A stretch of 64,000 bases of DNA from JAUIAS01 sp030425395 (GTDB lineage: Bacteria; Pseudomonadota; Alphaproteobacteria; Rhodobacterales; Rhodobacteraceae), in assembly GCA_043553855.1 (NCBI GenBank), contig CP121336.1:2108001-2172000 (forward strand), given 5' to 3'. Each line of letters opens with the position of its first letter. The stretch's first letter is position 1. Below the pieces are notes generated by a model. The model saw only the letters and a program-made list of their open reading frames with translations. It did no database searches and was not told where the DNA came from. A program made the position numbers and the translations under genes. Shown here piece by piece: positions 18,021 through 25,371 of this stretch.

Positions 18021-19055
18021 TCACAAGGAAGCAGACACGCGGAAATCCTCGGGGATCATATCGCGGTCTTCAAGAAGATAATCGGCCATCACTTCGGCGA
18101 CGCGCGGGGCCATGCCAAACCCGATCTTGAAGCCGCCATTGGCAATGTAATGCCCGTCACGCCCGGGCCAAGGTCCCAGCATTGGCGCGCGACTGCGACT
18201 GCGTGGGCGCACTCCGGCCCAGCGTTCGATTATCTCTGCCCCGCGCAAGTCCGGCACGGCGGCACAGGCGCGTGCGATCACCTCATCAAGCTGATCGTCG
18301 GTTGAGGTCGGATCGGTATAATCCCTTTCGGATGTTGATCCGATGGCCACGGTGCCGTCTTCATGGGGAACAATGTGAACTGCATCGGCAAACAGTTGGG
18401 GGAAATCCGCTCGATCCAGCCGCAGCAACGCCGCCTGTCCCTTGACGCCCGTGCCGACAGATTTGCCGATATCTTCGGACAGGGCCGCGAGACCCGCGAT
18501 GCCGGTGGCCCAGACTGTTCGTCCCCTGTCTTCACCATCCGGTGCGATGGTGACACCGCGTGCGGCCAGCGCGGCCACAAGCGCGGCACAGGCCATGCGG
18601 GGGTGCATGCGCGCGGTCAGGGTGTCGCGCACCAACCAGCCGCTGGGGCTGTCGGGTGCCCATGGTCCCGCGTCGGCGGATGCGATCACCTCCCAGACGG
18701 CCTTGCCTTGCCACAATGAGCGCGCGTTCTCTCCCCTCTCGCGGGCGCGGGCCACCGCGCGCGCGTCCGGCAAGGGTTGCAAACGTCCGGTTCTGGCGTA
18801 TCCGGCGCTTTGGCCTGCTACGGCAACGACTTCGGCCCAGAAGGGTTCGGCCATGATCAGGCTGTCGAACTGAAACGCCTTTTTAGCGTTCCAGTTTTCT
18901 GGCACATGCGGGGCTAGGGCCCCGACCAGCCCGCCGCTTGATCCCGCGCCCGGGCCGAACGGATCAATGACACGGACCGCAGCACCCCGGCGCGCACATT
19001 CCCATGCGATGCTCAGCCCAAAAATACCCGCTCCGCGAATCGTGATTTCGCCCAT
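18021..19055 (-). CDS. FAD-dependent DAO family oxidoreductase, probable stand-alone MnmC oxidase-type domain
   Basis: 344 residues. The Rossmann motif GAGIFGLSIAWECARRGAAV is at the N-terminus; SSGGLVGALAPHVPENW resembles the SGNPQGALYP block of the MnmC C-terminal domain, and RPRSRSRAPMLGPWPG followed by NGGFKIGFGMAP is the FAD-binding end of the D-amino-acid oxidase fold. Its divergent neighbour 75 bases away encodes MnmD, the other half of MnmC. It may therefore remove the carboxymethyl group of cmnm5s2U34 in tRNA. A D-amino-acid or glycine oxidase cannot be excluded. Confidence 0.65.
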   Translation of the reverse strand: MGEITIRGAGIFGLSIAWECARRGAAVRVIDPFGPGAGSSGGLVGALAPHVPENWNAKKAFQFDSLIMAEPFWAEVVAVAGQSAGYARTGRLQPLPDARAVARARERGENARSLWQGKAVWEVIASADAGPWAPDSPSGWLVRDTLTARMHPRMACAALVAALAARGVTIAPDGEDRGRTVWATGIAGLAALSEDIGKSVGTGVKGQAALLRLDRADFPQLFADAVHIVPHEDGTVAIGSTSERDYTDPTSTDDQLDEVIARACAAVPDLRGAEIIERWAGVRPRSRSRAPMLGPWPGRDGHYIANGGFKIGFGMAPRVAEVMADYLLEDRDMIPEDFRVSASL

Positions 19056-19130
19056 TGCCAAATTCCTCGCCATTCTACAGTGTCGCGCCGTCCCCCCGCC
19101 GTCTAGGACCGCCTTCTAGGAGAGAACGCG

Positions 19131-19802
19131 ATGCAGGACCAGCACGCAGAATTGGAATGGAAGGACAGTGGCGTTCCGGTGTCGCTGCGATTTGACGATC
19201 CGTATTTTTCGCTTGAGAATGGCGTGGCGGAAACTCGGCATGTATTTCTGGCAGGGAACGAATTGCCGGAGCGGTTTCGCCCCGGATTTCACATTGCGGA
19301 ACTGGGATTTGGCACCGGTTTGAACTTTCTGGTTGCTTGGGATGCTTGGCGCAACAGTGGTCAGAAGGGCCGTTTCCGGTTCACCAGCTTCGAAGCCTTT
19401 CCTATGTCTGCCTCAGACATGGAACGGGCGCACGCTGGATTTCCATCCCTTGCCGAATGCGCCGCAGAATTGCGCAGCGTCTGGTCTGGCGGAGCAGTTG
19501 ATGCCCGGTTCACAGATGTCGATCTGCGCGTCATCTTCGGGGATGCGCGCGAAACGCTGCCGGGATGGGACGGGTGCGCGGACGCGTGGTTTCTGGATGG
19601 CTTTTCGCCCGCCAAGAATCCCGAACTGTGGGGCGCGGATCTTATGAGCGCGGTCGCCCAGCATACGCAGCCGGGTGGATCAGTGGCCACTTATACCGCA
19701 GCGGGCCATGTGCGTCGTGCTTTGCAGGACGCGGGCCTCATGATCACCCGTCAGCCCGGATATGGCCGAAAACGTCACATGACCACGGGGCGCAAACCAT
19801 GA
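19131..19802 (+). CDS. mnmD: tRNA 5-methylaminomethyl-2-thiouridine methyltransferase, MnmD
   Basis: 223 residues, matching the N-terminal methyltransferase domain of MnmC alone. LEWKDSGVPVSLRFDDPYFS is the family start, IAELGFGTGLNFLVAW (about residue 60) is the SAM-binding glycine loop, and WFLDGFSPAKNPELWG holds the catalytic aspartate. It methylates nm5s2U34 in tRNA to mnm5s2U. The stop overlaps the ATG of the DMT exporter gene (ATGA). The DAO-type oxidase gene lies divergently next to it, consistent with a split MnmC. Confidence 0.9.
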   Translation: MQDQHAELEWKDSGVPVSLRFDDPYFSLENGVAETRHVFLAGNELPERFRPGFHIAELGFGTGLNFLVAWDAWRNSGQKGRFRFTSFEAFPMSASDMERAHAGFPSLAECAAELRSVWSGGAVDARFTDVDLRVIFGDARETLPGWDGCADAWFLDGFSPAKNPELWGADLMSAVAQHTQPGGSVATYTAAGHVRRALQDAGLMITRQPGYGRKRHMTTGRKP

Positions 19803-20677
19803 CCCAGATGAACAACACGCGCCTTGGTATCATCCTGATGATTGCCACAACGGTGGTGTTTGCCGCGCAGGACGGGATTTCCCGCCATCTGGCGGGGGAA
19901 TACAACGTGCTGATGGTTGTGATGGTGCGCTATTGGTTCTTTGCCGCCTTTGTCATTGCTGTCGCCACGCGCAAGGCAGGCGGAGTAACTGCCGCGGCCA
20001 AGACCGAACAACCGGTGCTTCAGATAGTCCGTGGCACCCTTCTGGCCGCCGAAATCTGTATCATGGTCGCAGGGTTCACCATTCTTGGCCTTGTAGAAAG
20101 CCATGCGGTCTTTACCTGTTACCCATTGCTTGTTGCTGCGCTGTCCGGGCCTGTTCTGGGAGAAAAGGTGGGTTGGCGACGATGGGCGGCCATCGGTGTC
20201 GGGTTCGTCGGGGTGCTGATCATTCTGCAACCCGGGCTTGGTGTGTTTGATCCGGCGGCGATCATTCCGCTCGTGTCGGCAGCGATGTTCGCACTTTACG
20301 GCCTGTTGACCCGCTTTGCGTCGCGCCGCGACAGCGCCGCCACATCCTTCTTCTGGACTGGTACCGTCGGCGCGGTGGCCATGACAGCGGTGGGCGTGTG
20401 GTTCTGGGAACCCATGTCCACGCCGGACTGGGGTTGGATGGCGTTGCTGTGCGTCACCGGGGCAAGCGGGCATTTCCTCTTGATCAAGTGCTATGAAGTG
20501 GCCGAAGCCAGCGCGGTGCAACCATTTGCCTATTTCCAGTTGGTGTTCGCCTCGGCGTTGGGCATTCTCGTGTTTGGTGAAGTGCTGGAAACGAACGTTT
20601 TGGTCGGTGCCACGATTATCGTGGCGGCCGGGGTATTCACCGTGTGGCGGGAGCGACAGAAGAAACTGAGCCTCTAG
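19799..20677 (+). CDS. EamA/DMT superfamily permease
   Basis: 292 residues with about ten hydrophobic segments in two EamA repeats, beginning TRLGIILMIATTVVFAAQDG and ending VLVGATIIVAAGVFTVWRER, the RhaT/YdcZ-like drug-metabolite transporter pattern. Likely exports a small metabolite across the inner membrane; substrate unknown. Start overlaps the mnmD stop by four bases. Its 3' end overlaps the convergent lytic transglycosylase gene by 41 bases, so both C-termini are coded on the same DNA. Confidence 0.88.
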   Translation: MTQMNNTRLGIILMIATTVVFAAQDGISRHLAGEYNVLMVVMVRYWFFAAFVIAVATRKAGGVTAAAKTEQPVLQIVRGTLLAAEICIMVAGFTILGLVESHAVFTCYPLLVAALSGPVLGEKVGWRRWAAIGVGFVGVLIILQPGLGVFDPAAIIPLVSAAMFALYGLLTRFASRRDSAATSFFWTGTVGAVAMTAVGVWFWEPMSTPDWGWMALLCVTGASGHFLLIKCYEVAEASAVQPFAYFQLVFASALGILVFGEVLETNVLVGATIIVAAGVFTVWRERQKKLSL

Positions 20678-22649
20678 CCGTTGTCGGCTGTCCAAGCCCG
20701 GCCCCTTTCAGTTCCTCGCTGAACGGGACAGGTAGGGGTGTTATCCCCAACCTTGCGCGATAGATCGGCAGGCTTTCCGCGACCCTCATCACGTAATTGC
20801 GCGTTTCTGCAAATGGGATTTTTTCGATCCAATCTACGATATCCACATCGGGTTGCCTTGGGTCTCCCGCTTCGAGCATCCACCGTTCCGGGCGGGCCGG
20901 GCCGGCATTATAGGCTGCAGAAACCAGAACGGGGTTGCCGTCGAATTCACCGATCAGCTCTGCCAGATAGGCCGCGCCCAGCCGTGCGTTGTGTTTCCAG
21001 TCCGTGAGCATCCGTTCGGTCGAATGCTCGGACATGATCCCCAGATTGCGCGCGACGTGGCGTCCGGTTGCTGGCATCACCTGCATCAAGCCGCGCGCTC
21101 CTGCGCCGCTCACCACCGTCGCGTCAAATTCGCTTTCGCGCCGTGCAATCGCCAGCACCAGTTCCATCGGGGCCGGATGCTCCATAGCGCGCATCGGATG
21201 CAGCGCGTAATAAGGTGCGGTGATTTGGGTGCCGGACTGGGCGGCCCGTTTGCCCAACATCACGGCCAGATGCGGACGACGCAATTCAATCGCCATTGCA
21301 CCCAACCGGGCGACATCTTCCGAGGACAACCCTTCGGCAAGGTGGGTCAGGAACCGCTCTGCAAGAGTTTCTTCTCCGACGGATAACAAAAGAACCCCTG
21401 CCTCAAACACACTGGTTTTTGTGAACGCGGCCCCGCGCCATTTGGGCAAGCTCTGCTCGTTCCCATACTCGACTGTAAAGGGAACCTCTGCGCGCTCGGC
21501 AGCCAGCAACCCGTAGAACGATGTCTGGAAGCGGGCACCCTCGGCAAAGGCTGCCTTGGCCCGTGCGGCATCACCCATGGCTTCGTATGCCCGACCCAGC
21601 CAGTAGCCAGCGCGTCCCCTTGAAATCGGCGTATCAACTGACGCGGCAAAGCGTTGAAAATGGGCAGCCGCGCGGGCAGGATCGCCAAGCTGCCGCAAGG
21701 CGACATAGCCCGCGATCCACTCCAGATCAGAATACCCGTATCCGTCTTCGGGGGTTGAGAAATGGTTGGCGGCGATGCGATAGGCTTGCTGCGGGCGGCC
21801 CTCTTGCATGGCGTCGCGCGCCAGTTGACGCCGTCGTGGCAACCATTGGGCAGGCTGGCCCAGGCGCTCTGCGTTTTCGGACCGATCATATAGCATCTCG
21901 ATCGCATCGTCTGTACGACGCTTTCGCATACGCCATTCAAACCGTGCAAATGCCAAGCCCGCGTCATCCGATAGCCGCTCTGGCACTGCCGCGATCAACC
22001 CATCAACACCTCTGACCATCTCAAGCAATCCGATGCGCGCGCGCGCAAGCCGTGCCGTGCCGTCTTCCACAACGTCGAGCATCCTCCGCGCGCTGATCAG
22101 ATCTCTTTGCCAGATCATTTGATCAATCCGCGTCTCGTGATGATCGGCCAACAGGCGTCCATGCGCGGCAAGAAAGGCCGCCTGCGTCGGCGCATCCATT
22201 GGCAGGTTGCGCCATGCCTGAACGACAATAGCCTTTGCTTGGTCCGTTTTGCCGGTGGCGAGCAACGCCTCGGCGTAACGCGACGTACCGCTCGCCGTCT
22301 GCGGGTCCACCTCGTCAAAAAAGGCAAGAACCGACCGATCTCCGGTATGATCAAATGCGGGCTCGCTGCGCTTGCGCAGCCAGTCCAGACCTGGCCAGTC
22401 CGGCCTGCGGTCGAGGAAGTCCAGAATTTCCGCCGCGCTGCCCTCGCCATGGCGCAAACGGTGCCAGGTCACGATGTCCTGCGCGACCACGCTTTGGCTT
22501 GCAACGGCACGCTCGGCCCCGTTCCAATCATTGGTTCCAACGGCCTGCATGGCGGCGCGAAATGCGTCGTTGGCCATCGCACCGCCACCAAGCCCAAGAG
22601 CGCCGGACAACACGATCACAAAGGTCAGAGAGCGCAACATGGCTTGCAT
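20637..22649 (-). CDS. slt: Periplasmic soluble lytic murein transglycosylase
   Basis: 670 residues: signal peptide (LTFVIVLSGALGLGGGAMA), a long alpha-superhelical U-shaped domain of TPR/Sel1-like repeats (residues 30-480), and a C-terminal SLT domain with LAIARRESEFDATVVSGAGA, whose Glu in RESEFD is catalytic, then GLMQVMPATGRHVA and YNAGPARPERW. It cleaves peptidoglycan to anhydromuropeptides. ATG 22649 is used; MLRSL at 22640 is an equally plausible start. The 3' end overlaps the convergent DMT permease gene. Confidence 0.92.
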   Translation of the reverse strand: MQAMLRSLTFVIVLSGALGLGGGAMANDAFRAAMQAVGTNDWNGAERAVASQSVVAQDIVTWHRLRHGEGSAAEILDFLDRRPDWPGLDWLRKRSEPAFDHTGDRSVLAFFDEVDPQTASGTSRYAEALLATGKTDQAKAIVVQAWRNLPMDAPTQAAFLAAHGRLLADHHETRIDQMIWQRDLISARRMLDVVEDGTARLARARIGLLEMVRGVDGLIAAVPERLSDDAGLAFARFEWRMRKRRTDDAIEMLYDRSENAERLGQPAQWLPRRRQLARDAMQEGRPQQAYRIAANHFSTPEDGYGYSDLEWIAGYVALRQLGDPARAAAHFQRFAASVDTPISRGRAGYWLGRAYEAMGDAARAKAAFAEGARFQTSFYGLLAAERAEVPFTVEYGNEQSLPKWRGAAFTKTSVFEAGVLLLSVGEETLAERFLTHLAEGLSSEDVARLGAMAIELRRPHLAVMLGKRAAQSGTQITAPYYALHPMRAMEHPAPMELVLAIARRESEFDATVVSGAGARGLMQVMPATGRHVARNLGIMSEHSTERMLTDWKHNARLGAAYLAELIGEFDGNPVLVSAAYNAGPARPERWMLEAGDPRQPDVDIVDWIEKIPFAETRNYVMRVAESLPIYRARLGITPLPVPFSEELKGAGLGQPTTARGSVSSVAPATR

Positions 22650-22774
22650 TTCCCGCGAAACTGTCGATACAGCCTTTTAAGATAGATGCCCCGAAGTGTC
22701 CTGCAACTCACATTCGTGGCAGCAACGGAAACCGGCGCGAAACCGCGCGAGAAGGATCAAACAGGAGCGTGCCC

Positions 22775-23647
22775 ATGTTCAGAGGTTCCATGCCAGCCCT
22801 CGTCACGCCGTTTCGCAACGGTGAACTCGATCTCGAGACGCTGCGCAAACTTGTGGAATGGCACATCGGCGAAGGCTCGACCGGCCTGGTGCCCTGCGGC
22901 ACGACCGGCGAAAGCCCGACGTTGACCCACGAAGAACACGAAACCGTGGTGGCAGAAGTGATCAAGGCTGCCGCTGGCCGTGTTCCGGTGATTGCCGGGG
23001 CCGGGTCGAACAATACACTCGAGGCCATCCGCCTGTCCCAACACGCTCAAAGCGTCGGTGCCGACGGTGTTCTGATCGTGACGCCTTATTACAACAAGCC
23101 CACCCAACGCGGCATGATCGCGCATTTTACCGCGGTGCATGACTGCTGCACCCTGCCAATCATCATCTACAACATCCCGCCGCGGTCGGTCGTGGACATG
23201 ACACCGGCCACCATGGGCAAGCTGGCGGAATTGCCCCGGATCATCGGGGTAAAGGACGCTACCGGAAAGCTGGAACGCGTCAGCCAGCAGCGCGCATCCT
23301 GCGGGCCGGACTTCATCCAGCTGTCCGGAGAAGACGCGACCGCGCTGGGGTTCAACGCCCATGGTGGTACAGGGTGCATCAGTGTGACAGCAAACGTCGC
23401 GCCGCGTCTTTGCGCCGAATTCCAGCAGGCAACTCTTGCCGGCGACTATGCCAAGGCGTTGGCATATCAGGATCAGTTGATGCCCCTGCACGAGGCGATT
23501 TTCATCGAACCGGGGCTGGTCGGTGCCAAGTATGCCATGTCGCGTCTTGGCCTGTGCAGCGATGAGGTCCGCTCACCGTTGACCGGTCTCGAAGACAGCA
23601 CCAAGGCCGCGATCGACGCGGCCATGTCTCGCGCTGGTCTTCTCTGA
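22775..23647 (+). CDS. dapA: 4-hydroxy-tetrahydrodipicolinate synthase
   Basis: 290 residues, standard length. It begins MFRGSMPALVTPFRNGELD, with GTTGESPTLTHEEH near residue 45, the proton-relay tyrosine in YNIPPRSVVDM near residue 135, and the Schiff-base lysine in GVKDATGKLERV near residue 163. It condenses pyruvate and aspartate semialdehyde in lysine and diaminopimelate synthesis. CAGGAGCG precedes the start. A hairpin follows before the convergent soeC gene. Confidence 0.97.
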   Translation: MFRGSMPALVTPFRNGELDLETLRKLVEWHIGEGSTGLVPCGTTGESPTLTHEEHETVVAEVIKAAAGRVPVIAGAGSNNTLEAIRLSQHAQSVGADGVLIVTPYYNKPTQRGMIAHFTAVHDCCTLPIIIYNIPPRSVVDMTPATMGKLAELPRIIGVKDATGKLERVSQQRASCGPDFIQLSGEDATALGFNAHGGTGCISVTANVAPRLCAEFQQATLAGDYAKALAYQDQLMPLHEAIFIEPGLVGAKYAMSRLGLCSDEVRSPLTGLEDSTKAAIDAAMSRAGLL

Positions 23648-23704
23648 CGAAAAAAGGCCAGCGGTAATCGCCGCTTCAGCTTCTTTCTCGTTCCAAATAC
23701 CCGT

Positions 23705-23736
23705 CCCGACCACCCGCCTCATGCGGCGCGGTCGGG
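23705..23736. terminator. Hairpin between convergent dapA and soeC
   Basis: CCCGACC at 23705-23711 pairs with GGTCGGG at 23730-23736, with an inner CCGC/GCGG stem. It can fold on either strand and sits where both transcripts end. No strong T run on either side. Confidence 0.55.
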
Positions 23737-23749
23737 TTCTGTCGGGATC

Positions 23750-24622
23750 TCAGCGTTTGCCGTAGTACAGCCCGACAACGTGTTCGGCCTGTGCAAAGAA
23801 GAGCCACCGGGACACATAGACGCCGCCAAGGTGGCACACCACGGCAAGGGCGGCTTCCCAATGGCCGAACGGCACGGTCAGCAACAAGATCGGTGCCGCA
23901 TATCCCAAAGCAAAGGCAAAGATGCGCAGTTTGACCGCGTGTTTCCGGCCGACCACGAACATGAATTCCTTCATCAGGTAATTCGGTCCCGTGTGCGGCG
24001 GTTCAAATGCACGCACCTGACCCACGTCGCCCAGCCCGGTTGCAGAGGCCAGCGTTGTGCCGGACCGGCGCAGGGCGGTATCTCCGGTAATCCAGTAGGC
24101 CACCTGAAAAGCTGCCGCCACTGGCAGGAGCGTCAGCGCCCATGACACCTCACCGGCCATTAATGCGCCGCCTGCAATGGACAGAGTCAGAAACAGGAAC
24201 GGGGTCAGGGTCAGGTTCCAGCGCGGCACGGTCTTGAGCTGGGTATAGATCATCGAGGTGGTAAAGACTGTTCCCACGCTGAGCGCGGCACCGATCCATC
24301 CAAGGATGGCCCACCGTTCTCCCAGAAAAACCAGCCCTGCACCATAGATCGCCATGACCACCAATGCAGCAACCGCACAGACGCCTTCTCGGCTCAGCCA
24401 ACTGCTGCGCCACTGGCTAAAAGCTTTTATCGCGCGTTCAGGGTGTCCGAGGTGAAAGGTCGAGGCAAGCAAGCCGCCCACCGCCAGTGCATAAGCGATG
24501 ACAAAGAACACAAACGCAATCCAGCCGGTTGCCTTGGGCAGGCCAATGCCCAACCAGAACAAGAGACCAAACCCAAGACCCGACAGCGTGGTGAAAAGAA
24601 TAACGGAACGTGCGGGATGCAT
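23750..24622 (-). CDS. soeC: Sulfite dehydrogenase membrane anchor, DmsC family
   Basis: 290 residues with about eight hydrophobic helices, a DmsC-type quinone-interacting membrane subunit (HPARSVILFTTLSGLGFGLL start; GRKHAVKLRIFAFALGYAAP late). It should pass electrons from the SoeB iron-sulfur chain to the quinone pool. The ATG shares one base with the soeB stop (TGATG), so the start at 24622 is well supported over an upstream in-frame codon. Identification as SoeC rather than another DMSO-reductase-like anchor rests on operon context with tauE and the taurine genes. Confidence 0.85.
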   Translation of the reverse strand: MHPARSVILFTTLSGLGFGLLFWLGIGLPKATGWIAFVFFVIAYALAVGGLLASTFHLGHPERAIKAFSQWRSSWLSREGVCAVAALVVMAIYGAGLVFLGERWAILGWIGAALSVGTVFTTSMIYTQLKTVPRWNLTLTPFLFLTLSIAGGALMAGEVSWALTLLPVAAAFQVAYWITGDTALRRSGTTLASATGLGDVGQVRAFEPPHTGPNYLMKEFMFVVGRKHAVKLRIFAFALGYAAPILLLTVPFGHWEAALAVVCHLGGVYVSRWLFFAQAEHVVGLYYGKR

Positions 24623-25371
24623 CAGATTTTCTCCAGTGCCTTGTCGAGCCACGCCATAAAGCCTTTTGGCTCTTCTGCGACCGGGGCAAGAAGGGGGGCC
24701 AGAATATCGATCTGATCCTCAATACGGTCTTTCGGGCGGGGCGGCAGGTATTTGTTGACCGGTTTGGTCCCCATTTCGGGCATCAGGTCCATGCCGCCGC
24801 GTTCTTCGACCAGCTTTGAGACATCGCTGTCGGGATCTCCCAGATCGCCAAAGTGGCGTGCACCGGCGGGGCAGGTGCGAACGCAGGCCGGAACGCGGTC
24901 CACCTCGGGGAGGTTTTCGTTATAGATGCGGTCCACGCAGAGGGTGCATTTCTTCATCACCTTTTCTGCGGCGTCCATCTCACGTGCACCATAAGGGCAG
25001 GCCCATGCGCAGAGCCCGCACCCGATGCAATCGCTTTCATTGACCAGGACGATGCCGTCCTCGGTGCGTTTATAGCTTGCTCCCGTTGGGCAGACGGTGA
25101 CGCAAGGCGCGTCTTCGCAATGCAGGCAGGACTTGGGAAAGTGGATCAGCTGCGCCGCGCCGTCGTCGGGCTGCACTTCGTAAGAATGCACCCGATTAAG
25201 GAAGGTGCCGCTGGGATCGGCCCCATAGGGTTCCTGATCGCTGAGCGGCGCACCGTAGTTTTCGGTGTTCCACCCTTTGCACGATACTACGCAGGCATGA
25301 CAGCCCACGCAGGTATCCAGATCAATCACAAGGCCAAGCTTGCGGGTCGTTGTTTCGGGAAGCTGGGTCAT
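24622..25371 (-). CDS. soeB: Sulfite dehydrogenase iron-sulfur subunit (four 4Fe-4S clusters)
   Basis: 249 residues with four cysteine groups: CVGCHACVVSCKGWN, CLHCEDAPCVTVCPTGA, CIGCGLCAWACPYGA, and CTLCVDRI plus PACVRTCPAGA. This is the DmsB/NrfC-type electron-transfer subunit linking the molybdenum protein to the membrane anchor. ATG 25371 overlaps the soeA stop by four bases; the longer frame starting at 25386 would run further into soeA. No signal sequence, so it acts in the cytoplasm. Confidence 0.9.
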   Translation of the reverse strand: MTQLPETTTRKLGLVIDLDTCVGCHACVVSCKGWNTENYGAPLSDQEPYGADPSGTFLNRVHSYEVQPDDGAAQLIHFPKSCLHCEDAPCVTVCPTGASYKRTEDGIVLVNESDCIGCGLCAWACPYGAREMDAAEKVMKKCTLCVDRIYNENLPEVDRVPACVRTCPAGARHFGDLGDPDSDVSKLVEERGGMDLMPEMGTKPVNKYLPPRPKDRIEDQIDILAPLLAPVAEEPKGFMAWLDKALEKI

